Part shown: in pieces, positions 23,100-37,374 of the stretch
Layout: the number at the start of each line of letters is the position of its first letter
Position numbering within the stretch: the stretch's first letter is position 1
NCBI GenBank assembly: GCA_004794785.1
Contig: SJOL01005865.1
Span: forward strand, 550,765-614,764
Origin: Opisthorchis felineus
Lineage: Eukaryota; Platyhelminthes; Trematoda; Opisthorchiida; Opisthorchiidae
DNA: 64,000 bases
Reading direction: 5' to 3'
The notes under the pieces: generated by a model
What the model was told of the DNA's origin: nothing
Seen by the model: only the letters and a program-made list of their open reading frames with translations
Database searches by the model: none
Position numbers and translations under genes: made by a program

Positions 23100-26000
23100 G
23101 CTTACTAAACTGTGCGCACTAGACTATTCCGCAACGAAACACCTTTGAGGTGTTCTAAAAATTTTCCTGGGTAGTGTTACCCTCTCCCGGAAAGCCTATT
23201 TAGGTAACCATATCCGGGTCATGTGGGTTTAGCCAACCAGCGACCGGTTTTCTGTCGATATTTCTCAACAGCTTTCTTGATCAGGACTCGAAGGAATGCT
23301 CCAGCTACTGTTTGATCCTACAATTGCTTTGCAACCAGAATAGACGTCAATGCCTGAATACCACTAAGTTTTTCTACTGTCTTCAGCTATTGCATTCATG
23401 ATGATTTTTATAACCTAAATGAGTGCAGCCATATTTTAATAGTAAAGTTACGTCCCATAAAAAAACGACTGTAACTTTCGAGGACATAAGAACTGGCATA
23501 CTCTCGTGAGCAGTTTCGTTCCATTTTCCAATTTTAGGTTTAATCCATTTTGAGACTGTTTACTCCACTATTCCGTACTATTTCAATCTTCGTAAGCCTA
23601 ACGATTTATTTGAGCTCCACTGTAACTTAGGTAAAACAGTTTTGTCTGAAAATTTGTCAGTAGTGAAGGCAAATGTCTTGTTTTGCGTTGTCCTTTCCTG
23701 TCTAGACTGTCAGATGTTGGATTTAGGTCAGCGGCGCCAACATACTGTTTCTTTTGAGTGAAAACTTGCTACTTGGTAAACCAGAAAATCTTATTCGTAT
23801 GAAATATATAAAAAAGTCTATTTCAGAAAGCGTCTTCTCAAATCGGGTGCTTCTCTGGGGGGTATTGTGGGGAGGGAATTTTTTGTGCACTTGAACCCAA
23901 CCGATGGTGGATGCCCGAATATAAGCTACAAGGAACCGCCCAACGTAAAATTTGCCTATACAGTGAAGTAAAAAGCCACATGAGGATGAGGCTTTGTTTG
24001 TTGGACGAATGTTCATCTCTGAGGGATGCTGTCTTGCGTCACAACAGTGCATCTGGAAGTATTTTGTGATTCACTCCTGAAAGTAGTCGCATGCACTGTT
24101 TTGTTATAGAAGTCACGCAGTTGGCCGCAGGTGGTGCCGAAATTGATCTTCTAAAAGCCCATCCCATTGATGTGTGGTGGAAGATGCGTGATGCCTGGGG
24201 AGGTACATAGGGCGATGACAAGCGTCCTCGGCAGTTCAAGTGGTCGTGTGCGGTCCAGTTAGCTGAAGGTTGGAAGTCCAACTATTGCTGTTTACTTTTG
24301 CTGGTCACTTAAATTTTATCAGACTAAGACAACCACAGCCACAGATTTATCTGTCACTTCAGTAAACTCTCCTTAAGAGAGATAACTTATCTGGCTAGGA
24401 CCACCTAAGTTCTGGGCTGTGAAAGTTGACATGTAGTTCATACACCACAACAGACCAAGCCAAATGCTCCAAGACTTCAAAAAGGACTGAGCTGATAAAC
24501 TTATTTACCAAATGCATCCCCTAATGACCCAATGACCTCTCATTTTGTGACCAATGATCCCATAAATTACCCCGTTCTGTCTAATTGATCGCTACTGCAG
24601 CTGACTGCCTCTAGAGGCCATCTAAAGAGCTGACATTTCCCGGGTGTTCTCAAACACAACTGGGTCTTCAATACACTAAACGGACACGGTCCTTTTTGAA
24701 GACTAATCTCTTCTGATAGTAACTGTCTTCATTTGAGTTATTGTGTTCGAAAAGTAGTGTAAAAACCACCTTATATTACCAGAGGTAGTTTTTTTACCGG
24801 AAAGTGCACACCACACATCTTTTCTGAGAGGCAACTAGCACCTTAAATCCAAATGGGGACTTTGAAGTGGCTCAGGGTTTGGAGCAGTTTATTTTTCGGG
24901 ATTCCACTAAACAATGGCCTTGAATGACAAAGAACGTCAGAGAAGCGATCCCATTGCAGAAGATACGGCGTTTGATCGGCAGTTTAGGGTGGTCTCTACG
25001 TAGGATCAGAATTATTTTTTTCCAATGTGAAACTTCGTTCAAAATAGGCTACCTCTCAGAGGAAGCATCTGTTGGTCAGTGATCTCACCAGATGCAGACA
25101 ACCGGATTTTAGCAATTTTTGCTCCATTATGGAAGAGAAATTAACTAACTGGTTGGTCCGTTGATATGCTGGCAATAGTTGAAGGTCTAGGTGCTTCTGT
25201 AAAACCAGTAGACTGAGCTGATCATATGTGGTTAACCTTATTTTCTATGTGCCTATTTAACCAAAGAGATTGCATTTTTTAGAGCATGTCGTTAAACGCA
25301 GATGTCCACAGAAAACAAGCCAATTTCTTTTGTTGCACACAGAATCCATAAAACTTCCTAATCGGTCACGTTAGGGTAGAGTCTTTTAGGTTCGGTTTTA
25401 ACAAGAGACTCAGCTGAGCCTCTCGTTTGTGATGTTCTTCAACTGCACAAAGGTCGTCTTATGTTTCATCTGTGATGTCCCTGAACGTTAAACATATATT
25501 ATGGCTACGAAAGCGCGGTTCGCTAGCGACAATGGCCCCAATAGGCCACCATAATAGAGAGTAGAGTTGTTTCTGTCATACCCTAAGGTTTAGTTGTACA
25601 GTCCTGGTTAAGCTGGGAAAAAAGTCAGAGCCAGCGTTAAATATCGAAGCTCGGATGCTGATTGTATGATACCCCGATAACTGACGACCACACAAAATTT
25701 ATCGTCATTTGTTAGGCGAAACAAATCGGGGAGTAAACATGCCTTATCAGTTTCGTACGCATAGGTTTATTTTCCCAGTTTGTGGGTGTATGCTGTTAGT
25801 GGATTCGAAGGACAACAAATCAATAAGATGTTATATATATATATATATATATATCAAATATATAGGCAGCCTAAATGTTCAAGAATAAACCGCGTTAACC
25901 ATCAATCGCGTAATGTTTTATCAAAGTAAATTCAAATAGATCGGATTAAGACAAAAAACGGTAGTTTGAAATGTACGTTGCTTTTCATTCTACCAAGAAA

Positions 26001-28867
26001 AAGTTCTTGGTAAACGATCAGATAAGATGTTGTCTACCAAGCCCGCACATCAACATCTGGACGGCTTTTTGAAAACACGGGCTGGGGTGTTTGTATAAAC
26101 TTTGAATTTTGCTGTCCAAGTGTACTTGAAAGCCAAAAACGAACAACCAGCAATATTCATCGAACGAGTCCCCAGGAAGACTGGAACACAGACAGAAGTT
26201 TGAAGAATGGCATTTCGTTACTTTTCTTGGAATCACAATCTGAGCACTTATTTAAAGCTTGTGAGTGGTAATGTGAGTTTGTGATTTTTTGGCACCTAAA
26301 TCGGGTTGCCAGCTTCACTGTAAAACAAATTTTGACGGAAACCTTTTGTGAGCAGAATGTCATCTCGGTAATCTGTGTGAGTACAAATCAGATTCAAACA
26401 TATTATAAACCTGGATCAGGTTAAACTTACATGCAGAAGATCAGTGCCGCCTGATATCTTCGGTTTTTTAATGATTTATTTCAAATTTAATAATCTACAG
26501 CGTTCATTATTCTTAGACACTTTTAGTACATTCTGAAGACAGTTTAGTTTCTGATCTTGGATGTTATCCACAGAAGTAAGACCGCTTCTCGACTGCTCCC
26601 TATTCTTTGAAGGGATCTGGTCATTAGTGTCTTGAGGACTTGTAATTTAACAGGACGCTGTCGAGTACTCGATCTCGATTCCTCTTACTATTGTATACAC
26701 TTTGGCCCCAATGGATCAGAGGAATGAAGAGGACGACTGTAAAAGAATGATAGTTCTAATGTCCTGAACTTTAATAATTCAAGCGCACACTACACGATTT
26801 AGTGACGGAGGAAAGGAAGAAACGTTGGTGTTTCTTCTTTCCGGTGAATTGTGTGGACTTGCGTTTACCAGTTGACAATATTAAGGTTACTACTTGCCTT
26901 TGCGAAAAATTAAACCATGTTTTTAGACCCCTCAGCGAAGGAATGCACCATTTGCCCTCTAAGTAAGCAGTTGTTAATTCACAATGTGGATGTATGGTGA
27001 ATAATTAAGAAGGGCTTTATACACCTGGGTGAATATATCGTAATATAGTTCTAAACAAAACTTCCTTTAAATCCTTGACCGTACATGAGTTTACCATTTT
27101 CCGAGTGAATTTCCATGGAGAATCTGCAGAAGAGCATTGAATACAGCAGGATCAAAAAGGTTCCGGACCCACTTATATGCATAAATTTGATGTAAACTCA
27201 CTGACAGATTATCACAGTTCCACCTATTTTCCTAGAATTTGCCGGATCGAGATGACCAGTTTATGTGTATATTGCGGATTGAGAGACCTGATTAGAGATA
27301 TTGAAGTAAGTTTCTGTCTTCCAGCAGAAATAAGTTGATCAAAGAACTCATGTTATGGCGAAGATCAGTATGTTGCAAAAGCAAAGGTTTAAGGCCGGCT
27401 GTGCCTAGGATTGCTTCGTGGCAGAACAAGAAAGAGTTTTGTCATCAATGCTCTTGAATAACTGAAGAAACGAGATAAAATTCACTGAACAGTCTGTGGC
27501 AGAATCTCTGGTGAATTGACCACGACCACCACCAGGAACAACGGACTTATCCGTTGATCACTTTGATTCCCACCACATAGTGATTTAAGCTGGAGTTTCG
27601 ACAGCTGCAGACTGGACCAATGATATTCTATTTAACCTCTCCAAGCGCGCAACAAAGCACGAACATTCCATTTGCGTACTGAAAATCCTGCACTTCTCCT
27701 GAGTGTTTAAACTACAACCAGTGCCAACACAAGGTCCCTTCTTAATATCCTGCTTGTCAACCACTCTTTGAGCGTAGCGAATGCTACTCAAGAGTTCCCT
27801 CAGATTTTGTGCACCGTGGAACAAAACGCTAGTATTCACAGTATTATGACTGAGTCGAACGGCAACCACTTCAAGATTGATATTGTTTAGAATGGAGCGT
27901 TCAGCCATTCAGTAAGTCTGGGCCAGATAAGTACGTGCTGGAATGTGCATGTCCTCCGCGATGTAATGTCAGACCCAGACAATATGGAATACAAATATAG
28001 AATGCCTGTGTAACATCTAGCCGTATCTAAAAGTTATTAGCTAACATATCTGTGGGTAGGACGGGACAGCTTGGATTCAGCCTAAGTAAGTAAACTGACG
28101 AACAAGTTGGTCACAGACACCTATTAGTGAACCAGACAGGGAACAAACAAACGTTAGGAATCGTAGTGGTAGGTTGTTCACGCGCACCTACAAAATGACC
28201 GGAAAAACTGATCGATCAACGGGCGTGATCGTATTCCGTCGTGCTTTCAGTGTCGATAAATCATTCAACAGGAGATATACTATTAGTCTACTTTTTTACC
28301 AATAAAATGAATATAATGGAATACAAACCGACAAGTGCTATTTGAATAGTATTCGACCTAATCCTATCGGCCGTGTTCAGTTTTCGGGCTTCATGTTTAT
28401 TATCGTCACACAGAATTATTCATCTTCCACACTGGATTAACTGGATTAACGCAATGGATAAAATGGATGTTGATCCGTGCTTAGAAAAACTGGAGAAATT
28501 GTGGATGAAGAGAAGGATGGAAAGGGGATGCATCTCCGTTCTGTTTATCTGCTGCATCAGAACAGGGCTAAATTTGTTCAGATCGTATCTTACAGTCTGT
28601 TAACATCCATTGCGTTTTTTTCCCAAGCGGAGGCAAATCTCGTGTTTTGGGACTTCATTTGAGAGCGTAAGACCTACTGACGTTTTATGGGATGCTAGTA
28701 CATCAGCCTTGTCCGCAAACACGACGATCACATTTATGAGCAAAACCACAATTATCCACAAGTAATTTGTTTTCACGAAGAATTTCGGATAATTCCTTCA
28801 AACTGAGGTGCTTACGCCGGAAGCCCCAAGGAAGCAGTCCAAAGTGGTTTTGCATTTGTCTAGACTC
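23100..28867. other. Non-coding stretch
   Basis: No gene or transposon protein was recognised. The stretch contains an AT run at 25832-25854. A 107-codon minus-strand frame at 27908-27585 starts with ATG but has no recognised domain, no splice context and no neighbour that supports it. Confidence 0.35.
25832..25854. repeat. AT dinucleotide microsatellite
   Basis: About eleven AT units, preceded by TT and followed by ATCAAATATATAG. Simple repeat only. Confidence 0.9.
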
Positions 28868-28965
28868 ATAAGTTTCATGAAAACTCTTCGACAGACGCGA
28901 GATTCAGCTGGATTCAGTTGAGTCTCCCGTCAAATCCAAATTAGTGTGCAAATGAGGGTATTTGG
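28868..28965 (-). mobile_element. Hammerhead-repeat fragment with the ribozyme deleted
   Basis: The plus strand shows the family trailer (tcatgaaaactcttcgacag) joined almost directly to the terminal arm (gattcagttgagtctcccgtc, then aaatccaaattagtgtgcaaatg). The ribozyme core that should lie between them is missing. The element is therefore an internally deleted copy. Confidence 0.65.
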
Positions 28966-30912
28966 TGGTTTCGCTCATCATTGGTTACCCACACAGATAA
29001 CAGCTGTGCCAGACTATTTGTATAAAAACGTCCTACTGAAATTTTGCCTTCAGAGTAGCCATAAGTTTACCCCGATCGTTCACTCCTTCCGTAATTTCCA
29101 AGAGTCCTATATAAGGTCTGCTGTAACCTCACAGATCGCGCTATTCATTTGCGGCCTAGTTTATCGCCTAGGGTGGAGCAGGTCTACACGAACAGACAGC
29201 AAGTTTCGTGGTTGTCATTTTTACATCAAGATGGAGTGGATATTACAACAGCCGTCTAACCGATGGCTTACTTGCCCTGTGAATGCATCGTTTACGGGTG
29301 CATCTGGAGTCCACGTATTTACTGGAAAAATACTAAGACCTATTTTTCGGGAATAGTGTGTAAACCACAAAATATGATTAAGCTAAACGTAGGTTATACT
29401 GTGTCAAGCATTATCACTCTATGCTGAAAGCTGAGAGACGATGTAGGCTGTTTCATCCTTCCTAAGATTCATCGTCAGTTCCCATGTCATGAATCCCTAG
29501 GGAGATTCCAAAGCACAAACTTCCAGACTAGGCTTTGAACACTCTGGTATTGGCTAATGTCACTGACTTTCACTGAGACAAGATATGGTGCAATTCATCC
29601 TTCATATACGTAGTTCATTTCACTGGCATGATCCACACCGGATCACCGAATAAGGGCCTATCAAAATGCGAACCCAACTGACCCGCTTTACGTCCTCACT
29701 TCTGAGCGGAGGTCTTATTATTTGTAAGTAGTGAGATTTTTAATTTTTACACATGTACTAAGCCAACTATCCCCGATGGCTGAGGATCCTTGCGCACTGA
29801 TTCCACTCGTATTAGGAATCACTACCAGTTTGAGCATTAAGGACCCCCAAAGGACATCGGTAGCGATCAAGTTTGCCGGACTAAACTTATCTCGAGTTTC
29901 GTGGGATGCGAACGGCTAATAATTCCTAATACGTCCGATATGGCTGGACAGTTCCTCTGCCCTTTTGGTCACAAGCTGAATCAGCTTTGCAAAACCGCGT
30001 CAAAAATTACGGGACCATCTCTGGTTGAACATGTGTTTAACTTGGCACTGCACCGATGTTTTCCCTTTGAACTTTCCTTCAAACTGCGTACTTCATACCT
30101 AAAAAACAATAGAAAATGTGGGTAGAGGCTGTCCTCTAGTAGCTTATGCGACGTTTACCTTTGATAAAAAAATTGAAGTATAAAACTCAGTTTACAAGTA
30201 CAAACTTGGGATGATTTTCTTTTGTACAAATAAAAAGTGGATAAGTTTGACCACTAACAAGACCAGACAAAACGTTCGCACCAGATTAGTGAAACTCTAG
30301 TATGTGCTTTGACCATGCATTTATCCCTGGGTAGCCTGCAAATCATTTTTCAATTTTACAGGAAAACAAATTGCTGTATGGCTACAGATTTTCCACTGCA
30401 TTGATAGCGAGAAAATGTTGAATTATTCACCAATTGCTCATGCGGCATGTGACGGTACCCACCAAAAGTGGCCACTATAGAAGGTTGGTCGACTCACACG
30501 AAAGCGCGGTCGAGGGCTCCCACAGTCAAATGCACTCCTTGCCTTTAACTGCCTCTCCATATTTTGAAGTTGGTCAATCTGACTCAACTCAGGCACAAAA
30601 ATGCACATGCCCATCAGCTCCTGTACTTTACTGGGATACTGCCGTTCACAGAACCAACGACTAGGCCAACACTGCGTGCTAAGTAGTTCACTTGCAGATG
30701 AGGCAAAATTTACATAGACTGAACTGCTTGTAATCTTGTTTGGCGATGCTGTGGGATGTGAGTAGCTTGAGTGCGGTGCTTGATTGTCGATCTGTGTCAT
30801 CCATGGGTCAATAAGCATTTTTCAAAGTCAATAAAACAACGAGTTACGTGAGCCATTGCTCACAACGCTCCTCCAATCCGAGTGCCTTCGTCATCTACCG
30901 TTGGTACGTGAT
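28966..30912. other. Non-coding stretch
   Basis: No gene was recognised. A weak match to SINE family 2 (ctcgagtttcgtgggatgcg and neighbours) is visible around 29860-29960 but is too decayed to delimit. A 136-codon plus frame starting at 28946 begins inside the hammerhead repeat and has no motif. Confidence 0.35.
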
Positions 30913-30965
30913 TTGAACCGGTCACGGTGTGAAACCAGATAGCGCATTTGCCACTGTATTAGACG
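30913..30965 (-). repeat. tRNA-like head of a third SINE or tRNA-derived relic
   Basis: On the minus strand TACAGTGGCAAATGCGC resembles box A of a tRNA (AGTGG, then a GC-rich arm). About 20 bases later CCGGTTCAAATCACG matches box B. The spacing fits a tRNA gene, but the arms do not make a clean cloverleaf. It is probably a SINE head or tRNA pseudogene that differs from families 1 and 2. Confidence 0.4.
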
Positions 30966-30999
30966 AAATGAACTCAGTTCGCCCAACTATCAGCTGGAC

Positions 31000-33900
31000 A
31001 TCGTTGGTCAGTCGATCGCTGCAATCGATCTTTTGAATTCAGACGATTTCACTTCACAGGATCAGTTTACTCAGCTTACAGGATAAGTTTTACTCGTTTT
31101 TCGATTTGAACAGGTCAGATGTTATTGGTACACGTATATTTATGCTACTTTTTAGGTAATCTGACACTCAGGAGGTTGGTAGGACTATTAAAAATACCCA
31201 ACAGATAAACTCTTGTTGTTTTAACCAAGTGGATTTTGGAAAACCAGCATTCTAACTAGTTGTCAGCTTTTTTTGGGTACTCACATGTCATTACGGTAAA
31301 CTCTGCATGCCACAAAAATGTCGTTTCTTGATCGGAAGATTGATGTTAACGTGCCATCGGACAGTCAGGTTAGGTGAAGAAAAAAGTAAGCCAGACTAAC
31401 AACGGACCAACTTCATTTTCTGTCACCGGAATGCGCTGATTGTTTTTTAGTAGCTAGCATAGAGTTTTGCGGCGGAAATGTTCCGAGTCAATGTACTGAA
31501 GCGTCTGCGTGCACAAACAACACCTGTGGCCCGCGGTAAAACTACTGCGTGTGGTAAATTTCTAAAGTACTCAATGGTGATGATGAGGAGACGGAGAAAG
31601 TGACGTAACGGAGTTCAAAGCACTATGCTTTAAGTAAGAAAAACGCCGTTTCCGCAAGTGTGGGAGCGAAGCATGGCGGCGTCATGGTAGCAACTTCGCT
31701 TCGTTGATTTGAGAAAGTCCCAGATTTATTCTATAGTTATTGGTTTTTTTTTGAAGCCAAGAACACATGAGGACACAGCGTTAACTGTTCTATTTATAGC
31801 CATAGGGATCATTTGCACGGTTGAATGCTCTCACATAAATTGCCATATTGTCAAGTGATCTTTGCAATGAAATCCGTTGACGTTAGAAAAGATGTAGTTC
31901 ACAAAGGATTTCAGGGTCTAATTATTCCGTCATAGCTGCATATCACCATCATGGTGCACAGTGTGACAGCCAACAATTTGTCGTGTTGAAATTTGTTGTG
32001 TAAATTTCTTGCTTGGTTAGGTTCGTCAGTATACTCGAGTTCCATTCAATAACATTAGTTGAGTGGGATTGGCAGAATTCGTTTGACGAACCACTTGTGT
32101 AAAAAAGGCTGCACACAGCGATGTTCACCTTGATCGTGGGGTGTTTTTTCGCTCGTTCGCTGACCAATAAGAGGTAAACAGAACTGTTGAAAACAGGCTG
32201 GTCACGGAAGTATTGAAGGGGTTTTTGAGACTGTCCGTGGAAGTGATAAACTTTATGGAGTGACAACCGGTTGCGGTGTTTCGCGACTCTATTATAGCAC
32301 TATTCTACCCATCTTCATTCTTACCAAAAAATGTACATTTTTTTCAAGGAGCCTAGAGTCGTTCACACAATGTGCTAACGAGAAGACTTTTTGTGTTGTT
32401 TCGTATCCACATTATGTGTAAAATCCTAGTTGAGGGATTTCAACGGTATGGGATATCCTAAGCTTAGCAACCAGCTAAAAACTGAAAACAGCTCTAATTA
32501 ATTAGGTCGACAGATATCACAACAGCGATAAGATAAATGACCTGTCAAGGTTTTCGCTCACAATAGACAGTCCGGAAATCAGAATAATTTTCCTCATTCA
32601 GTGTATTAGTGGGAGTGGAAAAACCTTATCTGACAAGTTATCTTCGGCTTAGGTCCATTTGCTGCATCAATCAAACAAATGCATCAGCCAAGGGAATGGG
32701 TTTGGGCGAAATTCTGATGCGCACCTACGCATGGATGGCAAAGCAGTTAACTTACTTGATAGAACACTACCAATTTGAACACTCTTGGTGTTCATCTGTA
32801 AGATTCCATCAGTCTCATTATTCGCTTAAACGCCCGTTGGCAAACTGTACAAAGTACCATTCCTACTGAAGCATCGGGACCAGCAAGCTAGAGTGCACCA
32901 CTTCAGACGGTTCCAGCCCAAACCACTCACAGGTATCTATCGCTCGCGACGAGATTCGATGCCCAAATTTGCCACGTCAGCTTACCAACAGCCGGAAGCG
33001 CAGTAAGTACTCCCATCACCACCACTCCGACTGCGATTTGATCTCTCAATGCAGCAGGTCCACTATGAGAGGTAGACCCGAGGGAACAAGCCCACAACGC
33101 AAAATGCTGGTCGGGCCTGATTCGATATCTCATCAGTGAGCCTGAACTGGAATACCTAAGTTGTGAGGCAGCAGAAGGGTTGTGTAACAGAGGTCTAAAA
33201 CTTTATTCTGACTTGTCTGAACAACTCGTGAAAGACTCGTGAGTGTGAGTATATCAGGGGAAGTCCGCCTGATTGATGGGTTCAAATTCCATGGTTAACC
33301 AATACGAACAGTTCCTTGGTGCAGAGAAAGGTTTGTGTTGTCCCACCGGCTGACCTACGTTGCGTGTGAGTGTTGCTCCAACCTGTGCTTTATATCGAGA
33401 ATGCGGTTCTCAAGCTACTCGACGCGGAATCCTTTTTAAACTGAGGAATAGAGTCAAAATGACCGTTCTATTATGGGCATTCACAACGGTCCACACCCTG
33501 CCCTGGCGCAGTTATTCTGCCCAGTCCACACCAGGGGGGGGGACTCGAGTTTCGCTCTTATTTGAGTGCATATTGTTTCTTGGCCTTACTGGCCGCATGG
33601 CTCGATTTGTTGTTGTCAGGGCGGATGACTCACACCAGATCGACACATTATTGGGGTTGGATGTAAGGACGCGTCAAAGTGACGGTAACAGGACTCACTC
33701 GCGCGGTCTGGTGACCTTTCAGGATTCCGTACCGCAATAACGTGATTACTTGACAAAAATGACCTATTCGGTTAACCTTACGGAAAACGGAACCTTGAAT
33801 GGGAAGGCAGCCACAAAAGAACGGCAGGCGGAAAGGCAAGTTTTACTGTACGACAAATAATAATTTGCAAATCCAAGAGTTCGAACAGGAAATAAGGTTG

Positions 33901-34921
33901 ATGAAGGTTTGGGGATTAGGCCTATATGGGGAAGGGCATGACTAGTAGTGGGCTGTCCGAAGTCTTTATTCAACCTTATGAGTAATACTGATAAGTTCCG
34001 TCCTTTGCAACTGATGCAGCAACTGGAACAAAATGGAGCTTTCAGTTTGTTTGTCAGTCGAACTGCAACCGTGTTTACGACCGTGTTTACGAACACTAAA
34101 AAGAAAGTATGCAAAATATGCGCAAATGATGCTTCAGTATTTTTTCAATGAAACCATGTTACGTGCAGCCCAACATCAACTCGGACACAACAGGAGCGTC
34201 ACGACTTTTGAATTACAACAGGTCTGCTGAATTAGTGGAGATCTTATGAAGAGGCCAGTTCGGAGTCCTGGTATACAAAGTTAAGGAAGAGCAAGTGACA
34301 CATCCGTTTTGGTTTGGACAGGAGTTGGGGACATTGCCAAACACACTGATACCACAGTCGTCTCAGGTCTCATGCTACACACCCATAGGAACACTTTGTA
34401 CCACAGGCTTCTTGCGTTCAGTAAAGAAAATGTAAATCAAACAATGTAAGTTATGTATCGTTAACCGAAAACCGTTTCAAATCTTGAAAGGAAACGTCCA
34501 AGTACATGGAATGAGAGCGAAGAACGAATCGAGATGGGCTGGGGTTGCTCACCGTACAGACGTTCTAATGTATCTTGTACAATGAACCATCTTGATTACT
34601 GTAGCATGTTGACTATCTTCAGTCCGCAGTTGATTACCATGGAAGCTCTGTGTTACGTTGCATGTGGATCCGTTGTACCTGGCCATCTTCCTGTCTCGTA
34701 AGTCCTTCTGCTGAATCAAAGTAATCTTGAAAAATCGGCGAAAACCCCATCGCTCCACTCGTCAGTAACACTGCTAACACCACACTCTGGACAGGCAATC
34801 CACAAAAAAACGCAATAACAACCACCTTTATAATATAACTTGATCCGTTATCAAATCGCTTATAAGAGTCTTGATTTTCTACGTAAAGCTCCATAGATCA
34901 TGTCTAAGTGCAATTTTGTCA
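31000..34921. other. Non-coding stretch
   Basis: No gene was recognised. A box-B-like GGGTTCAAATTCC near 33279 hints at another tRNA-derived relic, without a convincing box A. The 126-codon plus frame at 33360-33740 crosses a G run and has no motif. Confidence 0.35.
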
Positions 34922-35075
34922 CATTGCTGATCGGCCATTCGTGGCCGAACGGTATAATCTTCCGCTACTAGCCAAGGGGTCACAAGTTTGAATCACTCAC
35001 AAGATTCGTAAGATGCGCACTGGTGACGATGCTCAACAAGCGTAAAGTGCTTATAGATTGTTTCAGCTTAGAGTG
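34922..35075 (+). repeat. SINE family 2 (tRNA-derived) copy
   Basis: Box A reads GTGGCCGAACGGTATAAT. Box B reads GGTCACAAGTTTGAATC. The body carries gattcgtaagatgcgcac and a tail ending near tgcttatagattgtttcagc. Block order matches the copies at 5765-5915 and 6041-6205. The copy is diverged, with no poly-A tail or clear target-site duplication. Confidence 0.65.
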
Positions 35076-35389
35076 ACTTCGTTTGCAAGATGGATTCTCG
35101 ACTAGAAAATATCGTATCACAAATTATGACCAGTCCAGTAAAGAAGAGATTCCAAGTTGATGACGCTGTCAACCAATCACAGTGGTTCGGTACAGAAAAC
35201 ATAGCGCTGAAGGGTACGTCCCAACGCTTGCAGAGAGCTACTGGATAGCATACATTGTCTCGATAACATCGAGCAGTTCAATTACGTTGCGGATAGTAAG
35301 CAACACACAGTACACTCTAGAATCATTCAGAAGCAGAACATCTTTTGCAGTGTTGTCCAAATTGTCTGAATTATGAGAAGTATTCTCTT

Positions 35390-35697
35390 TTACGAATTTG
35401 AGGGCGGCGAATTATCAAGTTCACTGGCTCTTCTCATTTTTTTATGTGTCCGTTTTACAGCAACGTAACGAACCATGCTTGGTACTGGCTGCAGTTGGTT
35501 CACCAAAGGCGAACCTTTTTGTTTTGCATTCTGGGTAGGTTGACACCTTTTTGGTTGCGGTAATAATCTGCGACCATCTCTTTTCCCAAATAAATGCACA
35601 TACGTTATCGGGACATTGACGCACCTCAGACATTGAACAGTCGGAAGGCTGTCGGGACCAGAAACACAGTGACATACATTCATACACTTCTAAGGCC
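35390..35697 (-). other. Candidate exon or relic with a Cys pattern, unassigned
   Basis: After a possible acceptor (ctggccttag) the minus strand reads KCMNVCHCVSGPDSLPTVQC and then LRC, before a basic tail that stops at 35390. The CxC...QCxxC spacing resembles the first half of a PHD-type zinc finger, but the rest of the finger is absent. No flanking exons could be joined. It may be a real small exon, a pseudogene fragment or chance. I do not assign a function. Confidence 0.2.
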
Positions 35698-37374
35698 AGA
35701 TGGGGTTTCATGTTCACAGTTCACGTTTCTGATGCAGGCAGGGAGCCGGGCTGGAAACTAGCAGGTAACTAATTGGATAATTGTCCAACGCTCCGGAGGT
35801 TGTTATCGGGATAAGTGGGTGCACATGATCCCCACTTGCATGGTTGGAGACGCTGCAAGATATGGTTGCTAATCGATATCAGATTGCTTGATTAAGTGTC
35901 TGGAGGTGTAGATATCTCGAAATGATTGTGGTGGGTTAGCACTGAGTCCTTTCCCAATCCACTTTCATTCTATTCTTCATAATATTATTTTCTAATAAGT
36001 TATGGTTGTGTGACAGCGAAGCATTAGTGTTGAACATTGATGTTATACTGTTCATAATAATGATGATCTGGCAGACACTGTGGTTCTAGATTTCTGAGGA
36101 CCTGCAAAATGAACCATATGGAACATTCCCTCGGCCTTCTGGACCCAACAGAATGCTCTGTTTCACTTAGCGCCTCGTGATAAATCGAGTTGCATAGTGC
36201 TTCCCGAAGGACGGGATCTGTCTCCAAATCTTTAGTAAAGCCATAGTCTTAACACAGATTCAGTGCCTGGAACAGGTTACCTAGGCTGGACAGCAGACGG
36301 AAACTTCCGCATCGCGTACAGCCCTGGGTCTCTCACCTCAGTACTCGTTAACATTCAAAATCTGCTCATTAAAGAAGCCGGCTTATTGTGAGTTTAGTAG
36401 ACAATTGAGATGTGTTTTGCGTAGACCTGAGAAGTGCGATAAAGCTAATAGAGGATTAGGATATTTAAGATAAGTGCACGACTGAAGTCCACACACTTAG
36501 TCCAGGGGTGGCGGCCACGCTATCGGTAATTAACGACCTGGGTCTGGTTCGTTAGTATGCACTATGCGGTTAGTAACTCATAGAAACAGTTTGCGATTGT
36601 CGGCAGTCCGCAGTATGTGATATCTGCTGTCCGTGCGTCTCATGTCCTATTCGAGGTGACCATCCAACCGAGCATCAGCAGTGTTAAGCCGACCTACCTG
36701 CGTGTCCATGTCACGAACGACGACAACCATACCTGAGCATCCGGCAGGTTGTAAGAGAACACCTGGAGCGTAACAGAGACGGTCTCCTGCAGATTGAGAG
36801 CTACAGCCCGTTGGAACATGAGCATATGTACTAAAGAGAGGGTGACGAATTTTCCTTGAGCGAGATTTTCTCACCCGTCACGAGGAAACCGGATCTTATC
36901 ATGGAATGGCATTGTGTGTGCCTCCGTGACCCCTTGAGCTATACTGGCAGTGTCCGTGCGACACCCGTATGGTCTCCTATACGAGGTTGATCAATGTTGG
37001 AGGTCCGGCCAACACAGTCTTCTGTTCTTCCAGGTTAGATTTTGGAACATATGTGGCAACTTGTTCTTTAATACTGGTAATGCACTGGCATTTCCCGCCA
37101 AACACTGCTGCCTTCCAGTCAGGCTTTTGAGCCAGACCCTAATCATCCTCCCCTTTCGGTCTTGATGGCATGGCAGTATCTTAGCCCACGTACAACTATG
37201 ACTCATAACTATCTGTACTCTCGTGCCACATCGACCGTCGTGTGGTGTCTTACTTGCTGAAAACAGCAGGGCGGGTAAGCGAAAAAAACATGTTACTGCT
37301 GACGCCTCTTTTCTTTCTCTTTCACATACTTTTTCTTCGCCTTCCCCATCCCACTAATAACTCCCTCTTTGTAG

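Noticed and set aside
28946..29356. 136-codon plus-strand open frame
   Set aside because: It begins inside a hammerhead repeat arm, has no motif and no splice support.
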